The translations under genes and the position numbers were made by a program. DNA of 47,187 nt from an uncultured Bacteroidales bacterium (GTDB lineage Bacteria; Bacteroidota; Bacteroidia; Bacteroidales; Muribaculaceae): contig CACWID010000021.1 in NCBI GenBank assembly GCA_902760865.1, positions 1 to 47,187 of the forward strand, written 5' to 3'. The first letter of the stretch is position 1. Every line of letters begins with the position of its first letter. This document shows positions 14,419-23,511 of this stretch, piece by piece. The notes beneath the pieces were generated by a model. The model worked only from the letters and a program-made list of their open reading frames with translations. It was not told the origin of the DNA and ran no database searches.

Positions 14419-15828
14419 TCAGTTGTCACCGAAGTCGATAGTCTGCGAGTCGCTGGTGGGGCGCCTGGTCGAAGCCTTGGGCACCTCGACGGGCTTCTCC
14501 TGGCTTGCGGCCTGCTGGCGCTCCTTAATCTGGGCGCGGAAGTCCTGTTTGCGCTTGTAGGTGGGCGTCTTCTCGATCATGTCGATGACATCGTCGTCGT
14601 CAAGCTCGTCGGGGGCGAGCACTATGTAGCGGGCACGCAGCTGGTTGAGCGTCAGCTCGCTGATGGCCTTGCTGCCGTACTCCACCTCGAGGCGCTCCTT
14701 GTCAGACATCCTGGGCTCGGCGGGAACAGGTTCACGCTTGCCGCTATAGACGCTGCTCACGGGAGCCTCCTTGTCGAGAGATACGCTGAAGCCCGATGCC
14801 AGCACGGTCACCTTGATCTGGTCCTCGAGCGTGTTGTCAAACGCCATACCCCAGATCACGTCAACCTCCTGGTCAAAGTTGGCCATGAACTCCTGAATCT
14901 CGTTCATCTCCTCCATCTTCAGGGGATACTCGCTCTCAGGATTGTAGTAGAAGTTCATCAGAATCTTCTGCGAGCCATACACGTCACGGTTCTTCAGCAA
15001 GGGTGACTCGAGGGCGTTCTCGATGGCCTTGGTCACACGGCGCTCACCCGTACCATAGCCCGAGCTGATGATGGCAGCGCCACCATTGCGCAGGGTGGTG
15101 TTCACGTCGTTGAAGTCCAGGTTGATCTTGCCCCTGACGGTAATCAGGTCACTGATGCTGCGGGCGGCAATGGTCAGCGTGTCGTCGGCCTTGCCGAAGG
15201 CGTTGGTGAAGTCCAAGTCACTGTAGATCTCGGTCAGACGCTGGTTGTTGATGATGAGCAGGGCATCGACATATTTGCCCATCTCGTCAGCACCGGAGAG
15301 CGCCTTGATAATCTTCTTGGGACCCTCGAACAGGAAGGGGATGGTCACGATACCGATGGTGAGGACGCCCTTCTCGTGGGCGATGCGTGCCACGACAGGA
15401 GCAGCACCCGTACCGGTGCCACCACCCATACCGGCGGTAATGAACACCATCTTGGTGTCGTCATCAAAGAGGGCAGCGATCTCAGCCTCACTCTCCTCGG
15501 CGGCACGGCGTGCCGTCTCGGGAATATTGCCGGCTCCCAGACCGTGGGTCGTGTTCGGGCCCAGCAGCACCCTGTTGGGCACCGGCGACTCGTTGAGCTG
15601 CTGCCGGTCGGTGTTGAGGACGACAAAGGAGACGCCCTCGATATTCTGCATATACATGTGGTTGATGGCATTGTTGCCGCCGCCACCGACGCCCATCACC
15701 TTGATGATGGTCTGGGGCGTGTCCTTGTCCTGGAAGCCCGAATTCTCGTCCAGCGTGGACAGGATGTCATGTCCCGGCCTGCGAGAGCCCGTGTTGTTGC
15801 CACCGAAGTTTATCTTGTTTTCTTCCAT
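14419..15828 (-). CDS. ftsZ: Cell division GTPase FtsZ
   Basis: Tubulin-like GTPase that polymerises into the division ring. The 469-residue protein has a short variable N-terminus (1-38), then the GTPase domain with MGVGGGGNNAINHM (45-58), NTDRQQL (72-78) and the signature GGGTGTGAAP (about 135-144), and the T7-like NLDFNDV. The C-terminal linker holds KTPTYKRKQ (about 420-428), which resembles the conserved C-terminal peptide that binds FtsA. Unusually, about 40 further residues of Gln, Glu and Ser-rich sequence follow it and end in TIDFGDN. It lies 55 nt after ftsA in the dcw operon. Confidence 0.97.
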   Translation of the reverse strand: MEENKINFGGNNTGSRRPGHDILSTLDENSGFQDKDTPQTIIKVMGVGGGGNNAINHMYMQNIEGVSFVVLNTDRQQLNESPVPNRVLLGPNTTHGLGAGNIPETARRAAEESEAEIAALFDDDTKMVFITAGMGGGTGTGAAPVVARIAHEKGVLTIGIVTIPFLFEGPKKIIKALSGADEMGKYVDALLIINNQRLTEIYSDLDFTNAFGKADDTLTIAARSISDLITVRGKINLDFNDVNTTLRNGGAAIISSGYGTGERRVTKAIENALESPLLKNRDVYGSQKILMNFYYNPESEYPLKMEEMNEIQEFMANFDQEVDVIWGMAFDNTLEDQIKVTVLASGFSVSLDKEAPVSSVYSGKREPVPAEPRMSDKERLEVEYGSKAISELTLNQLRARYIVLAPDELDDDDVIDMIEKTPTYKRKQDFRAQIKERQQAASQEKPVEVPKASTRRPTSDSQTIDFGDN

Positions 15829-15883
15829 ATTGCGATTGTGTTATTATTGTCGTTAACCTATATTGCGGGTAAATCCTGATCTA

Positions 15884-17212
15884 TTACTGCTCGTCGTCAT
15901 CGTCATCCTCGGTCATGATGCGGTTGATGCGATCCTTCAGACTCTTCATCCATCCGGGCTGCTTGTCGCCCTTCTTGGCTCGCTTGTCTTCCTTCTTGGG
16001 CTCGGCAGGGGTCCTCGGCGTTGTGTCTTGGGGCTTATAATTCTCTGGCATAATGGGACCCTCGACGACAGAGTTGAGTTCTACGCAGGTCTCGTCTTCC
16101 TTGATCTGCTCGGCTGCAGTGGCAAGCAGCGAGAAGATCTCGATGTACTCCATGCGGTTGATATCGCTGTTGAGGATATTGATCGTCGGCGGGTTCTGTC
16201 CCATGCGCACTTTGATCTTGATGGTTTCCTCAAGCTTCTGCTTCAGGCCGCCCAGGTGGGCACATCCGCCGATGAGGACGAGGCTCTTGATCTCGTCCGA
16301 AGAGACGTGGGCATCAGCCAACAGGTTGTTGATGTTGGCGATGATTTCACCTGTACGGGCGCTGATGTAGTTAGCGGCCTCACGGGCATTCACACCCTCG
16401 ATGACAACATTGCTGGCATTGACGGGATCGAGCGGATTGTTGATATTCTTCTTGACATTCTCGGCAGTCTCCTCCATGACGCCCAGACCGATCATGACAT
16501 CGCGCGTCATGTTGCGGCCGCCCAGCGGCAGGGTGTTGAGATAAATGAGCGCCTTGTTCTTGTAGATGGCCACGGTCGTGGTCTCGGCACCCATATCGAC
16601 GAGCATGCAGCCCAGCTCACGGTCACTGTCAGTGAGGATCTGCTCGCCCACGGCCAGCGGAGTCACGATATAGTCCTTAGCAGGAATGCCGAAGGTCATC
16701 AGACGGTTGAGGTTGAGCTTCAACGAGGGCTTGGCAACGATGAGGTTCACCTTGATCTTGATTGATGAGCCGAATTGTCCAACGGGGTTCGGGGTCTCGA
16801 CCTTGTCCACATAGAAGGCGCGCGGCACGATGTCGACCGTGTCGTGGTTGCGGACGGGATTGCTGGAGGCTTCCTTGATGATGCGCTCAATGAGTTCACG
16901 AGTGATGGCCTCGGTGGAGCCCACGCTGCGGTTCACCTCGCTGACGATGCTGTGCAGCGACCTGCCGCTGACACCAAGGTAAACCTGGGTGACGCGGCCA
17001 TCAATCATACCCTCAAGGTTCTTGAGGATGCGGTTGATGCTGCTCTTGACGTTCTCCACATTCTGAACAATGCCATAGCGCACGCAGTTGAGGTGGCGTT
17101 CCTCCTGCAGGTGCCTGATACTCAAGTATCCGGCCGAGGTTTTCTCGGCAATCGCTCCGACGATTTTAGAGCTACCGATTTCAAGTGCTACGATATATTG
17201 ATTCTTTTCCAT
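15884..17212 (-). CDS. ftsA: Cell division protein FtsA
   Basis: Actin-like ATPase that tethers FtsZ to the membrane and recruits the late divisome. The 442-residue product starts with the phosphate-1 motif VALEIGSSKIVGAIAE, and has LGCMLVDMGAETTTVAIY (phosphate 2, about 199-216) and VLIGGCAHLGGL (adenosine motif). A Lys- and Arg-rich tail with an amphipathic stretch (WMKSLKDRINRIM) ahead of the acidic end EDDDDDEQ is the likely membrane-targeting sequence. It lies 73 nt after ftsQ and 55 nt before ftsZ. Confidence 0.96.
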   Translation of the reverse strand: MEKNQYIVALEIGSSKIVGAIAEKTSAGYLSIRHLQEERHLNCVRYGIVQNVENVKSSINRILKNLEGMIDGRVTQVYLGVSGRSLHSIVSEVNRSVGSTEAITRELIERIIKEASSNPVRNHDTVDIVPRAFYVDKVETPNPVGQFGSSIKIKVNLIVAKPSLKLNLNRLMTFGIPAKDYIVTPLAVGEQILTDSDRELGCMLVDMGAETTTVAIYKNKALIYLNTLPLGGRNMTRDVMIGLGVMEETAENVKKNINNPLDPVNASNVVIEGVNAREAANYISARTGEIIANINNLLADAHVSSDEIKSLVLIGGCAHLGGLKQKLEETIKIKVRMGQNPPTINILNSDINRMEYIEIFSLLATAAEQIKEDETCVELNSVVEGPIMPENYKPQDTTPRTPAEPKKEDKRAKKGDKQPGWMKSLKDRINRIMTEDDDDDEQ

Positions 17213-17285
17213 AAATGATTGGTGTATTGATTGTTTTTTTTATTTTGCCTGTTCTATGTTGTTCTTGTTATCACATTCTGCACAT

Positions 17286-18203
17286 TTAGCCGCCTTTCTT
17301 CTTGCCGTCGGGCTGTGAAGCCTTGCCATCGCCAGGCTTGGCGTCTTCGGCCTTCTTCGGCTCTTCGGCCTCGGTCCCTGAGGGTTTCTCCTTCAGCGTC
17401 ATGTCCATCGTCTCGACGTCAGGAGCCTGCTCGTCGTCATCGGGATTATACTCGAAGGTCTGGACCACGGCCTTGACCCGGCGTGTCGCCACAATCTGGT
17501 GGTTCCACTTGACCGAGATGGTGTCAAAGGCATTCCAGCCACGCTTGGGCATCACCTCGCGGTAGAAGAGCTTGAGCTTGGCGAACTTGTTCTCAAAGTC
17601 TGAGGCATTGCCCATGTTGATGACGTGGCCACTGATCTGCGGCACGATGATGATGTTGTTGCTGTCACGCACACAGTACATCGTCACCAGCGAGTTCAGC
17701 AGCGAGTCGCGCGACACATAGTCGATGAGCGGCATCAGGCGGGTAGCGGGATAACTCTTGGTGAAGTGACCCTGCACTACCGGAACATCACTGTGATAAT
17801 AGATGGATGCATCCATCCGCTTGCCATAGCGGTTCACGTAGTAGGAGTTGTCGCCGTCAAAGACCCTCAACACAGGCAGCAGCTGGCTCACGCGGATGAG
17901 CAGCTGGCCGTTCTGGCACTTGACGATGTCGGCAAACTCCAGATAGGGGGACTCACTGAGTATCTTCTCGACATCAGATGCGTTGATGTCGGACATGCGC
18001 TTCCCGACAAACTTCAGTCCCTGGTGCTCGAGATCGCTGAGCACACCCTGCGGGGTAACAAAGGATGTACTGTCAGCATTGATGACCTCGACGTTGACAC
18101 CAGAGCACACCTCACCCTGTGACCTGTAGCGCGCCCACAGTATTCCTGCAATCAGCGCCACGGCCATGATGAGCAGTATGCTATTTTGTATCAGCTTTTT
18201 CAA
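17286..18203 (-). CDS. ftsQ: Cell division protein FtsQ
   Basis: Bitopic divisome protein that bridges early and late division proteins in the periplasm. Of 305 residues, 5-25 form the membrane helix, a POTRA domain follows at about 35-110 (VEVINADSTSF...PYLEFADIVKCQNGQLLIRV), and then the FtsQ beta domain up to about 255. The tail (about 260-305) is disordered and rich in Lys, Glu and Pro. The start is a TTG that overlaps the murC stop codon (TTGA at 18200-18203). The next ATG is at codon 13 and would cut the membrane helix, so TTG is preferred. The position between murC and ftsA is the classical one. Confidence 0.9.
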   Translation of the reverse strand: MKKLIQNSILLIMAVALIAGILWARYRSQGEVCSGVNVEVINADSTSFVTPQGVLSDLEHQGLKFVGKRMSDINASDVEKILSESPYLEFADIVKCQNGQLLIRVSQLLPVLRVFDGDNSYYVNRYGKRMDASIYYHSDVPVVQGHFTKSYPATRLMPLIDYVSRDSLLNSLVTMYCVRDSNNIIIVPQISGHVINMGNASDFENKFAKLKLFYREVMPKRGWNAFDTISVKWNHQIVATRRVKAVVQTFEYNPDDDEQAPDVETMDMTLKEKPSGTEAEEPKKAEDAKPGDGKASQPDGKKKGG

Positions 18204-19582
18204 CGCTCTTGCTGCTTGTATTCAACGCATATCTGATCGAGCAGATTGGCGATATCGCCGGCACCCGCTGTCAATAAGACGTCAAAATTACTCAATTTTA
18301 TTGACTTAATCAAATTTTCCTTCGAGTAAATGATTTTTTTTGCACTCGTGACCCGTTCAAGTATCATTTCACTCGTGACGCCGGGGATGGGGTCCTCACG
18401 GGCGGGGTAAATCGGCAACAGGATGACCTCGTCGGCCAGCGACAACGCCTCGGCAAACCCGTCAGCAAAGTCGCGCGTGCGCGTGTAAAGATGGGGCTGG
18501 AAAATCACCGTCAGACGGCGGCCGGGGTACAGGTCGCGCACCGACGTGATGCTTGCGCGCAGTTCTCCGGGATGGTGGGCATAGTCATCGATCATCACCC
18601 TACCCGTCTTGCCCGGCTCCTTGAGCCAGAACTCAAAGCGGCGCTTGGGACCCATGAATGTGGCCATCGCTTGGCGCATGGCATCGGCGGGGACCTCGAT
18701 AAGGCGGCAAGCGGCCATCGCGGCTATGGCATTCTCGATGTTGATATCGACAGGGACGCCCAGGCTGATGTCCTCCACGACCTCCCACGGGGTCACCAGG
18801 TCAAATGTGATCTCACCGTCACCCTTGCGGATGTTGGCGGCATGGAAGTCGCCCTCCTCGCGGCTGTAGGTATAGGTCTTAACACCCTCTTGGACACGCG
18901 GCTTCAAGGCTAGCCCGGTGTGGATGATGAGTGCACCGCCGGGACGGATCAGCTCGGTGAAGTGGGCAAAGCCCTCCAGGTAGTTCTCGGGCGTGCCATA
19001 GATGTCCAGGTGGTCGGGGTCGGTCGAGGTGATGACGGCAATATGGGGGTGAAGGTGATGGAACGAACGGTCAAATTCGTCGGCCTCGATGACCGAGAAC
19101 GGACTCGTGGACGACAGCAGGAAATTGCTGCCATAGTTACGCAGCACGCCGCCCAGGAAGGCATTGCAGCCGATGCCGCTGCTGTGCAGGATGTGTGCTG
19201 CCATGCTCGAGGTCGTGGTCTTGCCATGGGTTCCGGCAAAACACAGTCCACGGCTGTGAGCCGTCACGACGCCCAACAGGGCAGCGCGCTTGACGACCTC
19301 AAAGCCATGCTGGCGGAAGTAGGTCAACCCCTGATGGCTATCGGGCACGGCCGGGGTATAGACCACCAGTGTGCTCTCCGGGTCACGGCAATAATCGGGA
19401 ATGAGGGCGGGATCCTCGTCAAAGTCGATGTGTACCCCCTCGTCCTGCAGGGCTGCAGTCAGGTCGCTCGGCGTGCGGTCATAGCCGGCAACACGTTTGC
19501 CCTGAGCGAGAAAATAGCGCTCTAGGGCTGCCATGCCGATGCCTCCGGCACCGACAAAATATAGTGAATCAAACTCTTTCAT
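18200..19582 (-). CDS. murC: UDP-N-acetylmuramate--L-alanine ligase
   Basis: Adds L-alanine to UDP-MurNAc, the first amino acid of the peptidoglycan stem. The 460-residue protein starts with the dinucleotide-like loop FVGAGGIGMAALERYF (10-25), has the ATP loop GTHGKTTTSSM (about 117-127), the EADEFDRSF block, and the C-terminal DDYAHHPGELRA (about 329-340) typical of MurC. It overlaps ftsQ by 4 nt and starts 49 nt after murG, consistent with a single dcw transcript. Confidence 0.97.
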   Translation of the reverse strand: MKEFDSLYFVGAGGIGMAALERYFLAQGKRVAGYDRTPSDLTAALQDEGVHIDFDEDPALIPDYCRDPESTLVVYTPAVPDSHQGLTYFRQHGFEVVKRAALLGVVTAHSRGLCFAGTHGKTTTSSMAAHILHSSGIGCNAFLGGVLRNYGSNFLLSSTSPFSVIEADEFDRSFHHLHPHIAVITSTDPDHLDIYGTPENYLEGFAHFTELIRPGGALIIHTGLALKPRVQEGVKTYTYSREEGDFHAANIRKGDGEITFDLVTPWEVVEDISLGVPVDINIENAIAAMAACRLIEVPADAMRQAMATFMGPKRRFEFWLKEPGKTGRVMIDDYAHHPGELRASITSVRDLYPGRRLTVIFQPHLYTRTRDFADGFAEALSLADEVILLPIYPAREDPIPGVTSEMILERVTSAKKIIYSKENLIKSIKLSNFDVLLTAGAGDIANLLDQICVEYKQQER

Positions 19583-19631
19583 TTTTCCTATGTGTGAATT
19601 TATTTATAAAGAACCAAACGGTCAGCTAATT

Positions 19632-20762
19632 CTATCGGTTGACAATCTTCTCCACCTCATCGACGATGTGCTCAGCGGCGTCACGGAGGGCCATCTTGAG
19701 CACATTGGCACTCAACGACGCGATGAGCGTGTCGTCCATGACGGTCGTGAGCATCGTGTCAACAAGCGAGGACACGGCGTCGATATCCTTGACCATCAGG
19801 GCCGCATCGCGGTTTACCAGGGCCAGGGCGTTCTTGGTCTGATGGTCCTCGGAGACATTGGGCGAGGGCACCAGAATCGAGGCCTTGCCCAGCAGCTGCA
19901 GTTCAGAGATGGAGCTGGCACCGGCTCGGGAGACAACGAGGTCGGCGGCACGATAGGCCATGTCCATGTTGCTGATGAACGGCATCTGCACCACGTTCTT
20001 CACGCCCGACGCTTCGAGGGCCTCACGGCACTGCTGGTCATAGAGCTTGCCCGTCTGCCAGATGACCTGGACGTCATAGGCCCGCTCACCGATGTGCTGC
20101 AGGCCGCTGATGATGGCGTTGTTGACGGTGCGTGCTCCCAGGCTGCCGCCGATGATGAGGACGGTCTTCTTGGCAGGGTCAAGGCCCATGGCCTGGCGGG
20201 CCTGTTCGGGCGTCGCCCCACAGTCGAGCAGGTTGCGCCTGACGGGATTGCCGGTAAGCACAATCTTTTCGGCAGGGAAAAAGCGCTCCATGCCTTCATA
20301 GGCCACACAGATGCAGTCGGCCTTAGCGGCCAGCAGTTTGTTGGTCACGCCGGCATAGGAGTTCTGCTCCTGCAGCAGGGTGGGAATACCCTGTTTCTGA
20401 GCCGCCTTGAGCATCGGTCCGCTGGCATACCCGCCCACGCCGATGGCGATGTCGGGCTTGAAGTCCTTGAGGATTTTCTTGGCCATACGCATGCTCTTGA
20501 GCAGCCTGGCGACCACCTTGATGTTGCGTAACAGGTGCTTGCGGTCAAAGCCGCTCACGGGCAGACCGATGATATTGTACCCGGCAGCCGGGACTCGTTC
20601 CATCTCCATGCGTCCCTCGGCGCCGACAAAGAGGATGCGGGCGTCGGGGAAGCGGCGCTGCACTTCGTTGGCGATGGACAAGGCGGGGAAAATGTGGCCG
20701 CCGGTGCCGCCACCGCTCACGAGTACATTCAGTTGCTGATGATGATTGTTACTTCCAGACAT
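19632..20762 (-). CDS. murG: UDP-GlcNAc:lipid I N-acetylglucosaminyltransferase
   Basis: Peripheral membrane GT28 enzyme that converts lipid I to lipid II at the inner face of the cytoplasmic membrane. The start is set at 20762, giving 376 residues, because MSGSNNHHQQLNVLVSGGGT leads straight into the GGGTGGHIFPAL G-loop. A longer frame to 20801 would lie inside ftsW. Other motifs are GGYASGP (about 98-104), LLQEQNSYAGVTNKLL, the second-domain GGSLGARTVN, and SRAGASSISELQLLGK for UDP-GlcNAc binding. The first codons overlap the end of ftsW by 14 nt. Confidence 0.97.
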   Translation of the reverse strand: MSGSNNHHQQLNVLVSGGGTGGHIFPALSIANEVQRRFPDARILFVGAEGRMEMERVPAAGYNIIGLPVSGFDRKHLLRNIKVVARLLKSMRMAKKILKDFKPDIAIGVGGYASGPMLKAAQKQGIPTLLQEQNSYAGVTNKLLAAKADCICVAYEGMERFFPAEKIVLTGNPVRRNLLDCGATPEQARQAMGLDPAKKTVLIIGGSLGARTVNNAIISGLQHIGERAYDVQVIWQTGKLYDQQCREALEASGVKNVVQMPFISNMDMAYRAADLVVSRAGASSISELQLLGKASILVPSPNVSEDHQTKNALALVNRDAALMVKDIDAVSSLVDTMLTTVMDDTLIASLSANVLKMALRDAAEHIVDEVEKIVNR

Positions 20763-22113
20763 TTTTTGGTTTAGGTATAATTTCTGTTGGATTCTCGGCA
20801 TCCAGGCCCTCGATGACGGGGGTCTCGTCCGCCTTGTTCTTCTTGTTTCCTTGATTGGCGATGGTACGGCTCACGCTCAACATCACGCCGAAGGCGATGC
20901 AGATCACCAGCATCGACGAGCCGCCCTTGGAAATGAGCGGCAGGGTCTGGCCCGAGACGGGGAACAGACCGACGTTGATGGCGATGTGGAACAGGGCCTG
21001 GAAGGTGATGAATGATGCCATACCGATGACCAGCAATGACGGCAACACGCGCTTGCTGCGCCGCACAATCATTGCCGCACGTCCCAGTAGCGACAGGTAG
21101 AGCAGCAGCACAAACAGTCCGCCGATAAAGCCGGTCTCCTCGACGATAATCGAGAAGATATAGTCACTGAAGGCCAGCGGCAGACGGCTGCACTCGCGTG
21201 AACGGCCGATGCCAACGCCTACCACTCCGCCGTGGGCCTGAGCCATGCGGGAGAACATCTCCTGCTGGTTCTCGGCCGTAATGGGCTGATAGACCAGCGA
21301 GTCGCTGTTGAGCCACTTCTTGATGCGGTTTATTCGCATGCCGGAGCGGTCCTCCGCATCCTTTTTAGTGGCCGAGGCCTGCGCTTCGTCATCCTCTTCC
21401 ACTATCACTCCTGGCGTACTCGCCTGCATCTCCTTGAACGACTGTTCCTTGCCCTCGTTGTGGCTCTTGATGATGAAGATGCCGCCCACCATGACACAGA
21501 ACAGGACGCCCACGATGAAAATCTTCTTGAGCTGGGCACCGCCGATGAGCAGCATCGAGAAACTGATGGCACCCAGCAGCAAGGTGTTGGTCAGACCGCT
21601 CTTGAACATCAGTGCGCTATACAGCGCCACGACAAGTCCGGCCATTACCAGTCCCTTGTTGGAGATGTCCCGGTTCTTCTGGGTTTTGGCGAATATATAG
21701 GATAGCATGGTGACTATCGACAGTTTGGCAAACTCAGCCGGCTGGATGGAGAACACGCCGGGGATGACGGGCATCGAGCGGCGCGCACCATTGATGATTT
21801 CGCCGAACTTCATCACATAGATCAGGCTGACGACGGTTCCGATGGCCAGAACCGGCACCATCAGATACAGGAATAAGGGGTTATTATAGTTCACACGCCT
21901 GAGCCAGAACACCAGCCCGGCGCCGCATGCCAGAAAAGCACACTGCTTGATGACGGGCTTGTAGATGCCCTCATCCAGAATCTCGCGACTCGACGCGCTG
22001 TAACTCTCCACAATGGAGATAATGACAAGCATGATGAAGATGCCCCAGATCCACGGGTCACCGTACTTCTGGGAAATCTCATTATACTTGTTGGGTTTTC
22101 TCTCTTCAGCCAT
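20749..22113 (-). CDS. ftsW: SEDS peptidoglycan glycosyltransferase FtsW
   Basis: Septal lipid II polymerase, a partner of the class B PBP encoded upstream. The 454-residue protein has about ten membrane helices. Conserved SEDS sequences include GARRSM after the early helices, GIGRSRE, and FSDYIFSIIVEETGF, with the loop Asp and Glu expected for catalysis. Between the helix ending near residue 210 and the NSDSLVYQ segment lies a long charged cytoplasmic or periplasmic loop (about 213-262) rich in Glu, Asp and Lys, longer than in enterobacterial FtsW. It follows murD by 9 nt and overlaps murG. Confidence 0.95.
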   Translation of the reverse strand: MAEERKPNKYNEISQKYGDPWIWGIFIMLVIISIVESYSASSREILDEGIYKPVIKQCAFLACGAGLVFWLRRVNYNNPLFLYLMVPVLAIGTVVSLIYVMKFGEIINGARRSMPVIPGVFSIQPAEFAKLSIVTMLSYIFAKTQKNRDISNKGLVMAGLVVALYSALMFKSGLTNTLLLGAISFSMLLIGGAQLKKIFIVGVLFCVMVGGIFIIKSHNEGKEQSFKEMQASTPGVIVEEDDEAQASATKKDAEDRSGMRINRIKKWLNSDSLVYQPITAENQQEMFSRMAQAHGGVVGVGIGRSRECSRLPLAFSDYIFSIIVEETGFIGGLFVLLLYLSLLGRAAMIVRRSKRVLPSLLVIGMASFITFQALFHIAINVGLFPVSGQTLPLISKGGSSMLVICIAFGVMLSVSRTIANQGNKKNKADETPVIEGLDAENPTEIIPKPKNVWK

Positions 22114-22122
22114 TGCCAGTTC

Positions 22123-23481
22123 TTAATGATTAGTTGCGTTAGCTTTGAACTTCTTGACACACTCCTTGAACTGGTTGCCGCGGTCGGCCATGCCATTGAA
22201 CAGGTCGAAGCTGGCACAGCACGGCGAGAGCAGCACGGTGTGGCCGTCCTTGGCCAGAGCGCGGCACTTGTCCATGCACTCGGCCATGCTGCCGGCGTCG
22301 GTCACGACGGGCACCTTGCCGTCGAAGAAGGCGTGCAGCTTGGCATTGTCCACGCCCAGGCAGACGATGGCGGTGACCTTCTGCTTGACCAGGGGCTCAA
22401 TCTGGCTGTAGTCGTTGCCCTTGTCGATGCCGCCCAGGATGAGCACGCACGGCTCGTTGACGCTCTCAAGCGCATACCAGCAGGCATCCACGTTGGTCGC
22501 CTTGCTGTCGTTGATGTAGCGCACGCCGTCGACGGTATCGACATACTCCAGACGATGGGGCACCGCCTCAAAGTCGGCCAACGCCTCGCGGATGACGTCC
22601 TTGCGGATGTCGAACACCTGTGCCGACAGGCCGGCGGCCATCGTGTTATAGACGTTGTGGAGGCCCTTGAGCGACAGGTCGTCGCGCGCGATGTCCCAGC
22701 GGTCGCCGTCCACGTTGAAGTTGAGCACACCCTCGTGAACCCACGCCGCGTTGCGGTCGTCATCCTCGCCGGTGAAGCTCAGCAGGCGCGACTCCAGGTG
22801 GTGTTGCCGCAGCTGGGAAGCGATGACGGGGTCGTTCTGCCAGTAGATGAACGAGTCGTCGCCGGTCTGGTTGCGCGTGATGCGGAACTTGGCGGCGGCA
22901 TAGTTCTCCATCTTGTAGTCATAGCGGTCCAGGTGGTCGGGCGTGATGTTGAGCAGCACGGCCACGTTGGCCTTGAACTCATACATGTTGTCAAGCTGGA
23001 AGCTGCTCAGCTCGATGACATACACGTCATGATGCTCGGTAGCCACCTGTAGGGCCAGACTGCGGCCCACGTTGCCCGCCAGGCCGACGTTCAGGCCGGC
23101 CTTCTTGAAGATGTGGTAGGTGAGCTTGGTGGTCGTCGTCTTGCCGTTGCTACCGGTGATGCACACCATCTTGGCGTCGGTGTAGCGGCCGGCGAACTCG
23201 ATCTCGCTCACGATGGGGATGCCACGCTCGATGGCCTGAGCCACCATAGGGGCCGTGTCGGGGATGCCGGGACTCTTGACGATCTCGTCGGCATTCAATA
23301 TCTTTTCGGGTGTGTGTCCTCCTTCTTCCCAGGGTATATCATACTGGTTGAGCAGGTCCTTATAGGCCTGGCCGATGTTGCCGGCATCGCTCAGCCACAC
23401 CTCCATGCCCTTGACCTTGGCGAGCACCGCGGCACCCGCGCCGCTCTCGCCGCCTCCCAGAACTACTAATCTCTTTGTCAT
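22123..23481 (-). CDS. murD: UDP-N-acetylmuramoyl-L-alanine--D-glutamate ligase
   Basis: Adds D-glutamate to UDP-MurNAc-L-Ala in the cytoplasm. The start at 23481 gives 452 residues and places MTKRLVVLGGGESG at the N-terminus; an in-frame ATG 27 nt upstream would only add residues ahead of the conserved beginning. Key motifs are the ATP loop ITGSNGKTTTTKL, LNITPDHLDRY, INDSKATNVDACWYAL, and LILGGIDKGNDY, which distinguishes MurD from the other Mur ligases. It lies 30 nt after mraY. Confidence 0.97.
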   Translation of the reverse strand: MTKRLVVLGGGESGAGAAVLAKVKGMEVWLSDAGNIGQAYKDLLNQYDIPWEEGGHTPEKILNADEIVKSPGIPDTAPMVAQAIERGIPIVSEIEFAGRYTDAKMVCITGSNGKTTTTKLTYHIFKKAGLNVGLAGNVGRSLALQVATEHHDVYVIELSSFQLDNMYEFKANVAVLLNITPDHLDRYDYKMENYAAAKFRITRNQTGDDSFIYWQNDPVIASQLRQHHLESRLLSFTGEDDDRNAAWVHEGVLNFNVDGDRWDIARDDLSLKGLHNVYNTMAAGLSAQVFDIRKDVIREALADFEAVPHRLEYVDTVDGVRYINDSKATNVDACWYALESVNEPCVLILGGIDKGNDYSQIEPLVKQKVTAIVCLGVDNAKLHAFFDGKVPVVTDAGSMAECMDKCRALAKDGHTVLLSPCCASFDLFNGMADRGNQFKECVKKFKANATNH

Positions 23482-23511
23482 AATCACTTTTCTAGTTAAA
23501 TGGGTCAATAA

